Positions 14,094 to 25,517 are shown, counted from the stretch's first letter. The stretch is 64,000 nt of DNA from Xanthomonas fragariae (GCF_017603965.1 NZ_CP071955.1:558001-622000), one strand, 5' to 3'. Notes: a model not told the origin generated them from the letters alone. Numbers and translations: made by a program.

Positions 14094-14663
14094 ATGACTC
14101 GCTTGATCGCTGGCATTCGCAGTTACGCGCTCACAGGCCTGCTCGCCGTGGCTCTGCTGGGTTGCGCGTTGCCTGCCCGCAGCCAGCCGCCGCTGGATCC
14201 GTTGCTGGATCGCATCGTGCAACGCAATGCGATCGGCGATGCAGTGGCGCTGAGCAAGTGGGACAGCGGCAAGCCGGTGCTGGACCAGACCCGCGAAGCG
14301 GCGGTGCTGCAGAGCGTGCGCGATCAGGCGCCTGCGCACGGGCTGGATGCCGACGATGCGGCGCGTTTCTTCGCTGCGCAGATCGAAGCCAACAAGTCGG
14401 TGCAGTACGCTTTGTTGAATCACTGGCGCGCACGCGGAAGCGCGCCGGACACCGCACGTCCGGATCTGACCGCGCTGCGCGCACGCCTGGATCAACTGCA
14501 GGGCGAATTGCTCGATGCATTGGCCGACGTTGCGACAGCACGCGCAGTGCCCGACTGTCCGACCAGCACCGCGCGTGTAGCAGCGCATTACGCCGCGCGA
14601 TGGCAGTTGGACGCGCTGCATCGTGCTGCATTGGTACGCAGTCTTGGCGATTTCTGTCACTGA
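14094..14663 (+). CDS. Secreted (periplasmic) chorismate mutase, AroQ-gamma type
   Basis: Predicted to convert chorismate to prephenate outside the cytoplasm. The 189-residue precursor has a signal peptide (hydrophobic stretch about residues 13-27, ending in ARSQ). The all-helical AroQ core follows, beginning LLDRIVQRNAIGDAVALSKW, with conserved Arg, Lys and Gln positions, and a helical C-terminal extension with two cysteines (CPTS and FCH) that may form a disulfide. The start at 14094 follows a GAGGAA ribosome site. Exported chorismate mutases are known in Xanthomonas oryzae and other plant pathogens, where a role in host interaction has been discussed; that role is inference here. Confidence 0.85.
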   Translation: MTRLIAGIRSYALTGLLAVALLGCALPARSQPPLDPLLDRIVQRNAIGDAVALSKWDSGKPVLDQTREAAVLQSVRDQAPAHGLDADDAARFFAAQIEANKSVQYALLNHWRARGSAPDTARPDLTALRARLDQLQGELLDALADVATARAVPDCPTSTARVAAHYAARWQLDALHRAALVRSLGDFCH

Positions 14664-14672
14664 GTCGAGCGG

Positions 14673-14708
14673 CACCCCATGACAGAAAAGCACCCCATGA
14701 CAGAAAAC
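14673..14708 (+). repeat. Tandem duplication of an 18-base unit
   Basis: The unit CACCCCATGACAGAAAAG at 14673-14690 is repeated at 14691-14708 with one change (final G to C). It lies just after the chorismate mutase gene and has no evident function. Confidence 0.85.
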
Positions 14709-14770
14709 GATGGCAGTGACGCTGCTTCCGTTATCTGTCCGCGCGATGTGTTCGTTGCCGATTCTTCATA

Positions 14771-15154
14771 TCAGCGATACACCACATGCCGGCCCAGAAA
14801 GAACGACACGATCGCCAGCCCGCCTTCGACCAGTGGCTTGGCCAGCCAGGCCTGACGCAGGCCGATTAGCTCGACCGTCATCGATAGTAGCCAGGTGCTG
14901 ATCAACGTCAGCGCCAGCCACATCAGCGCAAAGCGTCGGAAGCGCTGCCATCCCAGACGCGCGCTGCCTTCTTGGGCGAAGGTGTAGCAGCCATTGAGCC
15001 AGAACCCGAGCATCGCGCCGCTGATGCGTCCGAGCAGATTGGCCGGCACTGCAGGCATGCCTACAGCGGTGGCGGCGATGAAGATGCCGCAGTCCATAGC
15101 CAACTGCAGGACGCCAATCATCATGAACTGGCTGCCTTGGCGGAACAGACTCAT
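14771..15154 (-). CDS. GtrA family membrane protein
   Basis: A 127-residue protein with four predicted membrane helices in the GtrA pattern. It begins RQGSQFMMIGVLQLAMD, contains LNGCYTFAQEG (the conserved N-x-x-x-F position after helix 2) and ends LGRHVVYR. GtrA proteins act in transfer of sugars linked to undecaprenyl phosphate, often beside a glycosyltransferase, but none is adjacent here. The gene is isolated between the chorismate mutase and glmU and is transcribed opposite to both. Confidence 0.8.
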   Translation of the reverse strand: MSLFRQGSQFMMIGVLQLAMDCGIFIAATAVGMPAVPANLLGRISGAMLGFWLNGCYTFAQEGSARLGWQRFRRFALMWLALTLISTWLLSMTVELIGLRQAWLAKPLVEGGLAIVSFFLGRHVVYR

Positions 15155-15297
15155 GCGTGCCTGATGATCGAGAAAGGGCGCTTATGCTAACGGCAGCAGC
15201 GCTTAAAGCGTCATCACTAAAAGACGGCCAGGCGGTAACGACGCACCGCCGAGACAGCGACTAGAATTTGACCATCTATTCGCTTTGGAACGTTTCG

Positions 15298-16662
15298 ATG
15301 ACTTTGCCCCTGCATGTCGTGATCCTGGCCGCGGGCGAGGGCAAGCGCATGCGCTCGTCCTTGCCCAAGGTGCTGCAGCCGCTGGCCGGCCAGCCGATGC
15401 TGGCGCACGTGGTTGCCACCGCGCGGCAACTGCAACCGGCCGCGATCCACGTGGTGTACGGACACGGCGGCGATCAGGTGCAGGTGGCGTTCGCAGCCCA
15501 AAGCGACCTGCACTGGGCCGGGCAACGCCAGCAACTGGGCACCGGGCACGCGGTGCTGCAGGCGATGCCTGCGATTCCGGATGCGGCGACGGTGCTGGTG
15601 TTGTACGGCGATGTGCCGCTGATCCAATCCGACGACTTGCTGCAACTGCTGCGCGCACCCGGACGTATGGCAGTGCTGGTGGCCGATGTGGCCAATCCCA
15701 CCGGTTACGGGCGCATCTTGCGCGATGCGGAAGGCAAGGTTGCGGCGATCGTCGAGCAGAAGGATGCCAACGATGAGCAGCGCCGCATCCGCACCATCAA
15801 TACCGGCATCCTCACCGCCGAATCCACCGCGCTGCGGCGTTGGTTGGTGGGTTTGTCGAACGAAAATGCGCAGGGCGAGTTCTATCTTACCGACGTGTTT
15901 GCTAGCGCCGCCGCCGATTTCACCCCGGCCGACATGGTGCATGTGGCCGACCCGCAGGATGTGGAAGGCGCCAATGACACCTGGCAGCTCGCCCAGCTCG
16001 AACGTGCCTGGCAGGCGCGTGCGGCGCGTAGGTTATGCCTGCAAGGCGTGCGCATGGCCGACCCGGCGCGCGTGGACCAGCGCGGCACCGTGCAGGTGGG
16101 CCGCGATGTGCAGCTCGATATCGATGTGATTCTGGAAGGCGATGTGACGCTGGGCGATGGCGTGGTCATCGGCCCGTTCGTGCGGCTGCGCGACGTTACC
16201 CTGGGCGCCGGCACACAGGTGCGCGCGCATTGCGATCTGGAAGGGGTGGTGACCGAGGGCGCGGTGATGATCGGCCCGTTTGCGCGCTTGCGTCCCGGCA
16301 CCGTGTTGGCCGATGGCGTGCATATCGGCAACTTCGTGGAGACCAAGAAACTCACCATGGGGGTGGGCAGCAAGGCCAACCATCTGACCTATCTGGGCGA
16401 TGCTGTTATCGGCAGCAAGGTCAACATCGGCGCCGGCACCATCACCTGCAACTACGACGGGGTGAACAAGTCGCAGACCACCATCGGCGATGGCGCCTTT
16501 GTCGGCTCCAACAGCGCGCTGGTGGCACCGATCGAGATCGGTGCCAATGCCACCATCGGTGCGGGGTCGGTGATCACCCGCGATGCACCGGCCGGCCAGC
16601 TCAGTGTGACGCGCCCGCGTCAGACCGTGATTGAAGGCTGGGAGCGACCTACCACGAAGTAA
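15298..16662 (+). CDS. glmU: Bifunctional UDP-GlcNAc pyrophosphorylase / GlcN-1-P acetyltransferase
   Basis: Makes UDP-N-acetylglucosamine for peptidoglycan and LPS in two steps. The 454-residue protein has an N-terminal nucleotidyltransferase domain with [17 protein letters not shown] near residues 9-25, then a C-terminal left-handed beta-helix (from about 250) with repeated hexapeptides such as IGPFVRL and the acetyltransferase site segment around [11 protein letters not shown]. The start at 15298 gives the family N-terminus; 10 extra upstream residues are possible but unlikely. Position downstream of the atp operon and upstream of glmS is a common gammaproteobacterial order, here interrupted by extra genes. 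Confidence 0.97.
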   Translation: MTLPLHVVILAAGEGKRMRSSLPKVLQPLAGQPMLAHVVATARQLQPAAIHVVYGHGGDQVQVAFAAQSDLHWAGQRQQLGTGHAVLQAMPAIPDAATVLVLYGDVPLIQSDDLLQLLRAPGRMAVLVADVANPTGYGRILRDAEGKVAAIVEQKDANDEQRRIRTINTGILTAESTALRRWLVGLSNENAQGEFYLTDVFASAAADFTPADMVHVADPQDVEGANDTWQLAQLERAWQARAARRLCLQGVRMADPARVDQRGTVQVGRDVQLDIDVILEGDVTLGDGVVIGPFVRLRDVTLGAGTQVRAHCDLEGVVTEGAVMIGPFARLRPGTVLADGVHIGNFVETKKLTMGVGSKANHLTYLGDAVIGSKVNIGAGTITCNYDGVNKSQTTIGDGAFVGSNSALVAPIEIGANATIGAGSVITRDAPAGQLSVTRPRQTVIEGWERPTTK

Positions 16663-16745
16663 CGCGGTTTGCCGCACTGTGCAGGACGTCGCAACGCGTG
16701 CTGCCAGGCCACTGCAAAATGAATGGCTAGCGTCACGAGTGCTTA

Positions 16746-17729
16746 ATGAGGTGCGGGATGGAAATGCGATGCTGCTCATTGCGGGCGAAGCTGGTACTGA
16801 CGTTGGTAGCGCTGCTGCCGGTTGCTGCATCTGCACAGACCTACCGGCTGTATCTGGCGCCCGATGGCAACGATGCCGCGGCAGGCACCAGCGCCTCGAC
16901 AGCGCTGCGCAGTCTGGCTGCCGCCCAACAGCGCTTGTTCCAGCGGCAGCCTGCCGGCACGGTGGAAGTGGTGATCGCAGCAGGCACGTATCTCACGCAA
17001 TCTGTGCAATGGACGTTCGCCAACGGCGCGCCCATCCGCTTTATCGCTGCCTCTGGTGTCGCCAGCCCACCGGTGTTCGATGGGCGCGGTGGCGCAACCT
17101 GGTTCACGCTGAAAGGCGGTCGGGATACCGCCACCCGCCTGACCTTCGACGGCTTGAAGGTCAGCAATTACTGGATGGCGCTCGATCTGGGCAGCAGCAA
17201 GCGCAGCGACGACGGCAATAGCGGCAACGTCATCCGTGACATGACCTTCGAGCGCATCGGTGGCGTCTATGGCAGCAGCAGTGAGGCGGCCTATTCGTTT
17301 GCGGCGATCCGGCTGCAGAACTCGCGCGACAACCGCATCGAACACAACCGGTTCGTGTCGATCGAAAACGATACCAAGACATCTGGTTTCATCCATGCGA
17401 TTTATTTGGCGCGTCACTCGTCCGGAAACCGGATCGAAGACAATACCTTCACCAACGTCAACGGCGATGCCGTGCGCACCCGCGATGCGTCGGACAACAC
17501 CTACGTCGGCGACAACCGCTTCGTCAGGGCCGGCAAGTACGCGGCGTTTTCGGACTGGATAAAGCCCGAGGTCGAATGCCCTTCGCAGGGCGGGCAGTTT
17601 GTCGACAATACCGTGGGCAATGGCTATTACGGCACGATTGTCGCCACGCGCACCACCGGCGCAGACGATGCTTGCGGAGCCTTGAAAAAACCGCGTATCG
17701 AGGAGCGCGGGACGTTGCGGCCCGAGTAA
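16746..17729 (+). CDS. Secreted right-handed beta-helix protein
   Basis: A 327-residue exported protein. The signal peptide covers about residues 1-30 (hydrophobic LVLTLVALLPVAASAQ), with mature protein starting at TYRLYLAPDGND. The rest has parallel beta-helix repeats of the pectate-lyase/NosD type (N-R-I-E-x-N-x-F patterns at about residues 197-260). Such folds occur in polysaccharide lyases and epimerases; no catalytic residues can be assigned with confidence, so the substrate is unknown. Starts at 16746 and 16758 are both possible. It is followed by a histidine-kinase relic on the other strand. Confidence 0.75.
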   Translation: MRCGMEMRCCSLRAKLVLTLVALLPVAASAQTYRLYLAPDGNDAAAGTSASTALRSLAAAQQRLFQRQPAGTVEVVIAAGTYLTQSVQWTFANGAPIRFIAASGVASPPVFDGRGGATWFTLKGGRDTATRLTFDGLKVSNYWMALDLGSSKRSDDGNSGNVIRDMTFERIGGVYGSSSEAAYSFAAIRLQNSRDNRIEHNRFVSIENDTKTSGFIHAIYLARHSSGNRIEDNTFTNVNGDAVRTRDASDNTYVGDNRFVRAGKYAAFSDWIKPEVECPSQGGQFVDNTVGNGYYGTIVATRTTGADDACGALKKPRIEERGTLRPE

Positions 17730-17758
17730 ACGGACCGCCAAAACAGCTGTCGGCGATG

Positions 17759-18146
17759 CTGTATCGGCACTGCAAGGTGCTCGCCCCGCGTTTGGTCGAG
17801 TAGAGCGGCATCAGTGCATTGTGCAGCACTGCTTCGATCATGCCGTTGCCGCGATCGAGCACTTCGATGCGTAGCCGCTGTGCTACACGCCTCGCGGGTA
17901 GTGGAAATCACTGTCGGTAGGGTGGCTGCGCTTCGCTGCAGGCTTCGTGGGCATTCTTGAGCAGATTGAGCAGAGCCTGTTAGATCTGTGCGGCGTCGAT
18001 CCGAGCACGTCGTCCCGATGCTGGCCTTCGAGCTTGCGACCGTCGTGCAACAGTTTGCTTGCGATGTTATTGGAAAACCCGATGCGGCGCACGCCATCGC
18101 TAACGGCCACCATCAGCAGCATCGCCACCGGCGTGTTCTGCAACAT
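17759..18146 (-). pseudogene. Relic of an NtrY-like sensor histidine kinase
   Basis: Reading the minus strand, the first part (18146 to about 17995) encodes a PAS-like segment, PVAMLLMVAVSDGVRRIGFS followed by SNNIASKLLHDGRKLEGQH. After an internal deletion and frame change, a second part encodes a histidine-kinase N-box (QALLNLLKNAHEAC), a TGA stop, then IEVLDRGNGM (G1 box) and LMPLYSTKRG (F box). The phosphoacceptor domain and the rest of the ATPase are gone. The order of PAS, N, G1 and F boxes makes a decayed histidine kinase the clear reading. Confidence 0.75.
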
Positions 18147-18270
18147 CGATGAGCTTTGTGCTCGTCAACGACTGTCGCATTGTCCGCCGACACGCTGTCC
18201 CGACACGGTCATGCGGCGGACAAGAGCGGACACGCTAAAATGACCTGCTTAATTCCTCAAGGGATGTTCT

Positions 18271-20100
<1,830 letters not shown>

Positions 20101-20543
20101 GCCTTCCATCTCGTGCGGCACGTGGCGGCAGGATGGCGGATGCCAAGCCAGCCAGCCTGCCACGGTAGCGCGACGTGGGCATCGCGGTCATGGCCGCCGA
20201 GGAGGCATCATGCAGGAGGCGAACGTCTGCCGAAGCGAGCACACTCAATCGCTGGTGGCCCTGGTCAACGTAGCAAGCAGTCGCCAGGTGAGTGCGGATG
20301 GCGCGGCGGAACCGCAATGTACTAGCGCTACATGAGGATTCCGAGCACCGGCCGCGCCCGCCTGGCGGTGAGCGCAATAGCTTTGTTAGCCACTCTAAGT
20401 TGCGGGTCGATCGATGGGACGTGCATTGCGCAGGTGCTGCGCCACGCCAGGGTGGGGAGGCTGTCGCCCTGGGCCGGACACCTGTTCTTTGGCCCGATTT
20501 ATGCATGCGCTGTGGGCGAGGGTTACACAACGTAGGAGGACGT
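20101..20543. other. 443-bp spacer with one repeat copy
   Basis: No convincing gene. It contains a truncated copy of the MITE-like repeat at 20266-20398 and, before it, a short open frame with a GAGGAGG-like site and ATG at 20210 that runs into the repeat (about 40 residues, unrecognised). The right end holds the ribosome site TAGGAGGAC of the next gene. Confidence 0.6.
20266..20398 (-). repeat. MITE-like palindromic element, copy 1 (truncated, inverted)
   Basis: On the minus strand it reads TTAGAGTGGCTAACAAAG, then the shared core GCGCTCACCGCCAGGCGGGC, then a diverged hairpin region and TGCTTGCTACGTTG. The other two copies (35389-35538 and 48034-48183) continue there into a second terminal repeat, which is missing here. 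Each copy encodes the incidental peptide STGRARLAVS on one strand. Confidence 0.8.
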
Positions 20544-21017
20544 ATGCACGAGTCTTTCAAGCAGGGCGCGCCGGCCGAGGTGTGGCAGGCGCTGGTACGT
20601 GAGGCGGGGCAGCGGATCGCGCGGCCGCTGGACGAATCGCGCGAGCACTATCTGGTGTTCGTGTTGCTGCGCTTCCAGCGCGATGCGCATCTGCTCTCGC
20701 GCACGCAAGCGCTTGCGTGGCTGCATGCGCAGGAGCAGAGCGGCAGCGTGCGGGCCGATCTGCTGCGCGATGTCGGCGACGGCTGTCTGTTGATCGCAGG
20801 ATTGTTCCCCGGCGTAGCGCAGCGCCGCAGGCTAAGCGTGGATTACTTCATCGACCTGGGACGCGGTGCGTATTCCGACGTGGCCGACAGCCGCTGCAGC
20901 GATGCCGGCCTGTTCGCACAATTGGCCGAAAGCTACCGCGAACTGGTGCGCACACTCGCCGCACTGCGCACGCCACGCGGTTGGCGGCCGGGTGCGGGCG
21001 GGGTCTTGCGTGCCTGA
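20544..21017 (+). CDS. Conserved-looking protein of unknown function, 157 aa
   Basis: A soluble, helix-rich protein with no signal peptide or membrane helix. It has a strong ribosome site (TAGGAGGAC) and good Xanthomonas codon usage, so it is probably real. Visible features are a charged middle (ESREHYLVFVLLRFQRDAHL) and a YFIDLGRGAYSDVADSR stretch. No known domain is recognised. It stands alone, just downstream of a repeat copy, with a decayed stretch behind it. Confidence 0.7.
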   Translation: MHESFKQGAPAEVWQALVREAGQRIARPLDESREHYLVFVLLRFQRDAHLLSRTQALAWLHAQEQSGSVRADLLRDVGDGCLLIAGLFPGVAQRRRLSVDYFIDLGRGAYSDVADSRCSDAGLFAQLAESYRELVRTLAALRTPRGWRPGAGGVLRA

Positions 21018-21939
21018 CTGGTGCGTGCCGGGACGGCCCCGACGCACGCGTCGCGGCCGTCCCGGCCGTCATGACCGCGTTGCGCACGCACGCTACCCTG
21101 GCAAGTCTGGACCGCAGCTGGCGTCGTTTTTGTAAGCGTCGTCAGGTGGCGCTAAGGGTTGTCGTCGGCCTTCGTCGGTTCGTGCAGATTGAATGGAAGG
21201 ATCTCAACCATCCGCATCCTGACTCCCGAGCCCAGATATCAGGTGGGTAACGCCAGTTGTGTGTTGCCCGAGGGGTGTTCCAGGTCTGGGGCTTACGCTC
21301 GGTATCGACCTGGTTGCCTTTCTCGCTACCGCCAAACTCGCCAATGTAGGGTTCTATGCCTTGCAGCTTCCATGGCGTCCTGCTACCAGGTTCGCTGGTC
21401 ATAAAGGTGGCGTGCGCCGGGGGTGCCTTGGTATCCGGCGCGGGAAAGTGATTCTCGCGCTCGGCACCGTTCATTGATCCAGCTGCCATTGGCGACTTCA
21501 TAAGAAAGAGCGCCATCAGCGTCTACATTGCTGATGAAGTACAGCAGCACTCTGTGGGGGCGGGATGGCTGCAATTGTTCGGTCGCATCCTGCATGGGAG
21601 AAGCGCCATTTTTTGAAGGTCGGTCGGTAGCGGCTGTGGCCGTAGTCGGTGTTGCCAGCTTGGTAGCGGTATCCGAAGTGGCCGGCTTGCATGCGGAAAT
21701 CGTTGCTGACGCAAGAAATGGACCAGTGGAATGTTCCATACAAGCATCGGATTGCATCCATCGCGAAGGTTAACGAAAAGTCTGTTCCAGCTCGATCGTG
21801 TTTCCGGTACTCGCGTAGTTACCTCGTCAGCTCCCTGGTGGAGGCCCGGTGCCGGGGGACAGTGTCCGCCATGTCCTTTGCCCGCGTCTTTGACAGCGCT
21901 GCCTGCAAGAGCGCCAACAGGCAGCTTGGCCTCGCGTCG
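21018..21939. pseudogene. 922-bp decayed stretch, unidentified minus-strand gene remnants
   Basis: Open pieces on the minus strand overlap in different frames: one covers 21757-21383 (with VLLYFISNVDADGALSYEV), another 21516-21142 (with TPWKLQGIEPYIGEFGGSEK), and a third frame near 21270-21165 reads RMRMVEILPFNLHEPTKADD before a stop. The protein-like text switching between frames suggests one gene with frameshifts. No family is recognised. Nothing convincing is seen on the plus strand. Confidence 0.4.
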
Positions 21940-22464
21940 TTACGCCAGCGGTGTATTGGAAATGATTTCCACCCAATAGCCGTCCGGGTCCTTGATGAAG
22001 GCCAGGTGCTTCATGCGACCGTCTTCCAGGCGCTTCTGGTAGGGCACGTTGAGGGTGTCCCAGCGTGCGCAGGCGGCGTGGATGTCCGGGACCGAAATGC
22101 AGATGTGTCCGAAGCCGCGTGGCTCGCTGTTGCCGTCGTGGTAGACCCGGCCGTCCTGGATTTCGGTGCCATGGTTGTGCGTGAGTTCCAGCACGCCCGG
22201 GATGCCGGCCATCCACAGGCGACGCTCGGCGTCGTCATCGGGGATCGTGGTGTCTTCCGGCAGCAACGCGAGAAAGTACAGGCTGAACTTCGCATCGGCA
22301 AAGTCGCGTGCATCGAGCAGGCGGAAGCCGAGTATGCGCGTATAGAAATCCAGCGACTGTTTGGGGTCCTTGACGCGCAACATGGTGTGGTTGAACACGA
22401 AGCCGAGGGTCTCGGCCGGCGCGGCGCTGGCGCCTGGCACGTGTTGCAGATCGGTCAAAGGCAT
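21940..22464 (-). CDS. gloA: Lactoylglutathione lyase (glyoxalase I)
   Basis: Converts the methylglyoxal-glutathione hemithioacetal to S-lactoylglutathione. The 174-residue length and the segments NHTMLRVKDPKQSLDFYTRILG, GVLELTHNHGTE, GFGHICISV and IKDPDGYWVEI are those of the long-form glyoxalase I. Metal ligands in these motifs are the His of NHTMLR, the Glu of LELTHN, the His of FGHI and the Glu of WVEI. The start at 22464 follows an AAGGAGCC ribosome site; a longer in-frame start is rejected. The gene stands alone. Confidence 0.95.
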   Translation of the reverse strand: MPLTDLQHVPGASAAPAETLGFVFNHTMLRVKDPKQSLDFYTRILGFRLLDARDFADAKFSLYFLALLPEDTTIPDDDAERRLWMAGIPGVLELTHNHGTEIQDGRVYHDGNSEPRGFGHICISVPDIHAACARWDTLNVPYQKRLEDGRMKHLAFIKDPDGYWVEIISNTPLA

Positions 22465-22668
22465 GATGGCTCCTTGATGGAATTGGGGCGCAGCTCTGGC
22501 TGCGTTGGGCGCTGATTTTAGCCAGGCATGGGTTGTCGGTATGTCTGCACGGCGAGAATCGGTAATCTTGCCGCTGTGTTTTATCGTCGATCGCAAGAGG
22601 CACAATGCCCGAGGTCTATGGCGTGGCATGGGTCGAACGATCAGGCCATCGCGTACGCTGTTGTTGCC

Positions 22669-23613
22669 TCAGAACCAGAGACGCACGCCGGCAACGAACC
22701 GGCTATCGCGCGGCAGCTCGTCGTCCATTAGGGCCCATTGGGCGGTATCGCCGAAGCTACGGCTGTGGACCCAGCCGAGGTAAGGTGCGAAGCGGCGGGT
22801 GACTTCATAGCGCAGACGAATGCCGGCCTCGATCTGTTGCAATCCGCTTCCAACGTCACGCCGGTCGTCATCGGTCAGTGCAATGTTGGCTTCCACATGT
22901 GGTTGCAGGATCAGTCGGTTGGTGAGCAGTACCTCATATTCGCCTTCCAGCCGCACTGCTGCGCGGCGACCGCTGCCGATGTAGAGCGTAGCTTCGGTCT
23001 CGACCTTGTACGGCGTCAGTCCTTGCAGGCCGAGGGCGGCCCGGCTGCGATGCTTACCCGCGCCGATCTCCTGGCGTGCGCCGATCAGTAGATCCCACCA
23101 TGGCGAGATGGCATGGCCGTAGAAGGCTTCTACTGCGGCGTGCTCAGCGCGTCCAGACTGCCGCTCGCCTTCGCTGCGCAACCAGAGCCGGTCGATATCG
23201 CCACCGATCCATGCACGTGCCTCCCACTCTTGAGCGCTGCCGCGATCAGTGCCGAAAGCTCCCAGGCGATCGAGCAGGACATAGTGGTTGATGCTCGTCG
23301 AATGCATCGCATGGCGTTGCAACGGCGCAAACGCGGCTGCAATCTCTTCGGCGGTGGGCGTGGGGAGCGGCTCGTGTTGCAGTGAAGTATTGGTCGGCGA
23401 TGCAGGTGTTTGTATTTGTGCTTTAGCTGGCAGTGCGCGATCCATCTCGATGTGCTCCATCGGTGCGCGGTCCATTGCACCGTGGTCCATTGCATGCCCG
23501 TGATCGTCATGCGCGGATGCATCCATCGCATCATGCACATGCTCCTGCGCTCCGCTCGATGCGCTGACAAGCAGTGCGAGCAGCAATACGTGTTGAGTGC
23601 GAAGTGCGCTCAT
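22669..23613 (-). CDS. copB: Copper resistance outer-membrane protein B
   Basis: Outer-membrane partner of the copper oxidase CopA, 314 residues. It has a signal peptide (LLLALLVSASSGAQ), then a His/Met/Asp-rich segment (HDDHGHAMDHGAMDRAPMEH) for copper binding, and a beta-barrel domain with family motifs such as NHYVLLDRLGAF and SEGERQSGRAEHA, ending in Phe (GVRLWF). It overlaps copA by four bases (ATGA), so the two are translationally coupled. Chromosomal copAB homologues in Xanthomonas often give only basal copper tolerance. Confidence 0.93.
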   Translation of the reverse strand: MSALRTQHVLLLALLVSASSGAQEHVHDAMDASAHDDHGHAMDHGAMDRAPMEHIEMDRALPAKAQIQTPASPTNTSLQHEPLPTPTAEEIAAAFAPLQRHAMHSTSINHYVLLDRLGAFGTDRGSAQEWEARAWIGGDIDRLWLRSEGERQSGRAEHAAVEAFYGHAISPWWDLLIGARQEIGAGKHRSRAALGLQGLTPYKVETEATLYIGSGRRAAVRLEGEYEVLLTNRLILQPHVEANIALTDDDRRDVGSGLQQIEAGIRLRYEVTRRFAPYLGWVHSRSFGDTAQWALMDDELPRDSRFVAGVRLWF

Positions 23614-25415
23614 GCCTCCACCCGCACTTCGCGCATCATGCCCGCTTCCATGTGGTATAGCAGATGGCAGTGATAAGCCCAGCGGCCGAGTGCGTCGGCA
23701 CGCACGCGATAGCTGCGGCGTGTGCCGGGCGGCATGTCGATGGTGTGCTTGCGCATCTGGAAATTGCCGTCGGCGTCTTCCAGGTCGCTCCACATGCCGT
23801 GCAAGTGGATGGGGTGCTGCATCATGGTGTCGTTGACCAGCACGATGCGCAGCCGCTCGCCGTAACGCAGAGGTAAGGGTTCTGCCGAGGCGAAGGCGAT
23901 ACCGTCGAAGGACCAGACGAACTTTTCCATATGCCCGGTCAAATGCAGCTCGATCTCGCGCCCAGGCTCGCGCCCGTCCGGGTCGTCGAACACGCTGTGC
24001 AAATCGGCGTAGCACAGCACGCGGCGGCCGTTGGCGCGTAGCCCGATACCGGGATCGTCCAGTCGCGGTGCAGCGGCATTGCTGCGCATGTCGATCAAGG
24101 GATGGCCGTCTTCGCTTGCGGGATGGCGGGGTGTTTTGGTCTGCGGCGGTTCGCTTGCATGCCCGTGCATGTGCATTGCCGGTATCGGCATCGCGTGCGC
24201 TGCATGCGGATCGCTCTGCGCCCCATCATCCCCATGCATGGCGTGGCCCCCATGTGTCATGTCATCGCCATGCCCCATATCGCGCATGGTCAGGATCGCA
24301 CGTGGGTCCAATGCGGGAATCGGCGCCTGCAACCCATGTCGTACCGCCAGCGTGCCGCAGGCGAAACCGGTCCGCCCCATGTCCTGCGCAAACAACGTAA
24401 ATGCATCTTGGCCGCGCGGTTCGACAATCACATCGAAGGTTTCGGCCGCAGCGATACGCAACTCGTCCACGCTGACCGGATGCACGTATTGGCCGTCGGC
24501 GGCTACCACGGTCATGCGCAGACCGGGAATACGAATGTCGAAATACGTCATCGACGAACCGTTGATCAAACGCAGCAATACCTTCTCGCCTGGCTTGAAC
24601 ACCCCGGTCCAGTTGCCGGCCGGGGCGACGCCGTTGAGCAGGTAGGTGTAGGTGTTGGCGTTGACGTCGGACAGGTCGGTCGGGGTCATGCGCATGCGCC
24701 CCCACATGCCGCGATCGGCCAGCGTTGCGCGCAAGCCGTCTTCGCGCGCATCGCGCATGAAATCGCCCACGGTGCGCTGCGCGTGATTGTCGTGGCTGGG
24801 CATCTGCTTGAGCCGCCGGAACAGTGCAGCCGGGTCCAGATCGGTCCAGTCCGACAGCAGCACCACGTGCTCGCGATCGTGCCGATACGGCGGCGGCGTC
24901 AGCGGGTCGATGACGATCGCGCCGTATAGCCCGGCCTGCTCCTGAAACATCGAGTGGCTGTGGTACCAGTACGTGCCGGATTGACGCAGCGCGAAGCGGT
25001 AGTGATATTCCTGGCCCGGCGCGATGCCGTCGAAGCTTATGCCTGGTACGCCATCCATGGTTGCCGGCAGCAGCAGGCCGTGCCAATGCACGGAGGTAGG
25101 TTGGTCGGTCAGTGCGTTGCATACGCGCACGCTCACCGTGTCGCCCTCGCGCCAGCGCAGCGTGGGGGCGGGCAAGCTCTGGTTGACGGTGATGGCCGGA
25201 CGCGTGCGCCCGGTGAAGTTGACCGGCATGCGGCCGATCTGCAGCGCTTGGCTGCTACCGCGCAACACCTGCGTCACAGGGTTCGCCGCACGTGCGTCGC
25301 CGCGCCATAGGCCGGCGCTTGCGGTAACGCCGCCCAGGGCCAGGCCCTGCACGAAGCGGCGTCGGCTCAGTCCGCCGCTGGAGGGTGGATCGAAAGAATC
25401 GGAATCGAAAGACAT
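23610..25415 (-). CDS. copA: Copper resistance multicopper oxidase A
   Basis: Periplasmic multicopper oxidase, 601 residues. The twin-arginine signal SRRRFVQGLALGG directs folded export by Tat. Copper-site motifs are HWHG and YHSHSMFQEQAG in the first domain and HPIHLHGMW and YHCHLLYHMEAGM at the C-terminus. A Met/His-rich insert (MGHGDDMTHGGHAMHG and HAMPIPAMHMHGHA) at about residues 375-425 is typical of CopA. The start at 25415 is preceded by GGAG. It lies between copL and copB in a copper operon. Confidence 0.95.
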   Translation of the reverse strand: MSFDSDSFDPPSSGGLSRRRFVQGLALGGVTASAGLWRGDARAANPVTQVLRGSSQALQIGRMPVNFTGRTRPAITVNQSLPAPTLRWREGDTVSVRVCNALTDQPTSVHWHGLLLPATMDGVPGISFDGIAPGQEYHYRFALRQSGTYWYHSHSMFQEQAGLYGAIVIDPLTPPPYRHDREHVVLLSDWTDLDPAALFRRLKQMPSHDNHAQRTVGDFMRDAREDGLRATLADRGMWGRMRMTPTDLSDVNANTYTYLLNGVAPAGNWTGVFKPGEKVLLRLINGSSMTYFDIRIPGLRMTVVAADGQYVHPVSVDELRIAAAETFDVIVEPRGQDAFTLFAQDMGRTGFACGTLAVRHGLQAPIPALDPRAILTMRDMGHGDDMTHGGHAMHGDDGAQSDPHAAHAMPIPAMHMHGHASEPPQTKTPRHPASEDGHPLIDMRSNAAAPRLDDPGIGLRANGRRVLCYADLHSVFDDPDGREPGREIELHLTGHMEKFVWSFDGIAFASAEPLPLRYGERLRIVLVNDTMMQHPIHLHGMWSDLEDADGNFQMRKHTIDMPPGTRRSYRVRADALGRWAYHCHLLYHMEAGMMREVRVEA

Positions 25416-25517
25416 GACATCTCCGGTGCGGCCCACCAGTGCAGGCGGACGTATGGCATCGCTAGGAAACCCCACGCAATACGCAAGCGGGGCCGATGAC
25501 GGCAAGGCCGTCAGCGC

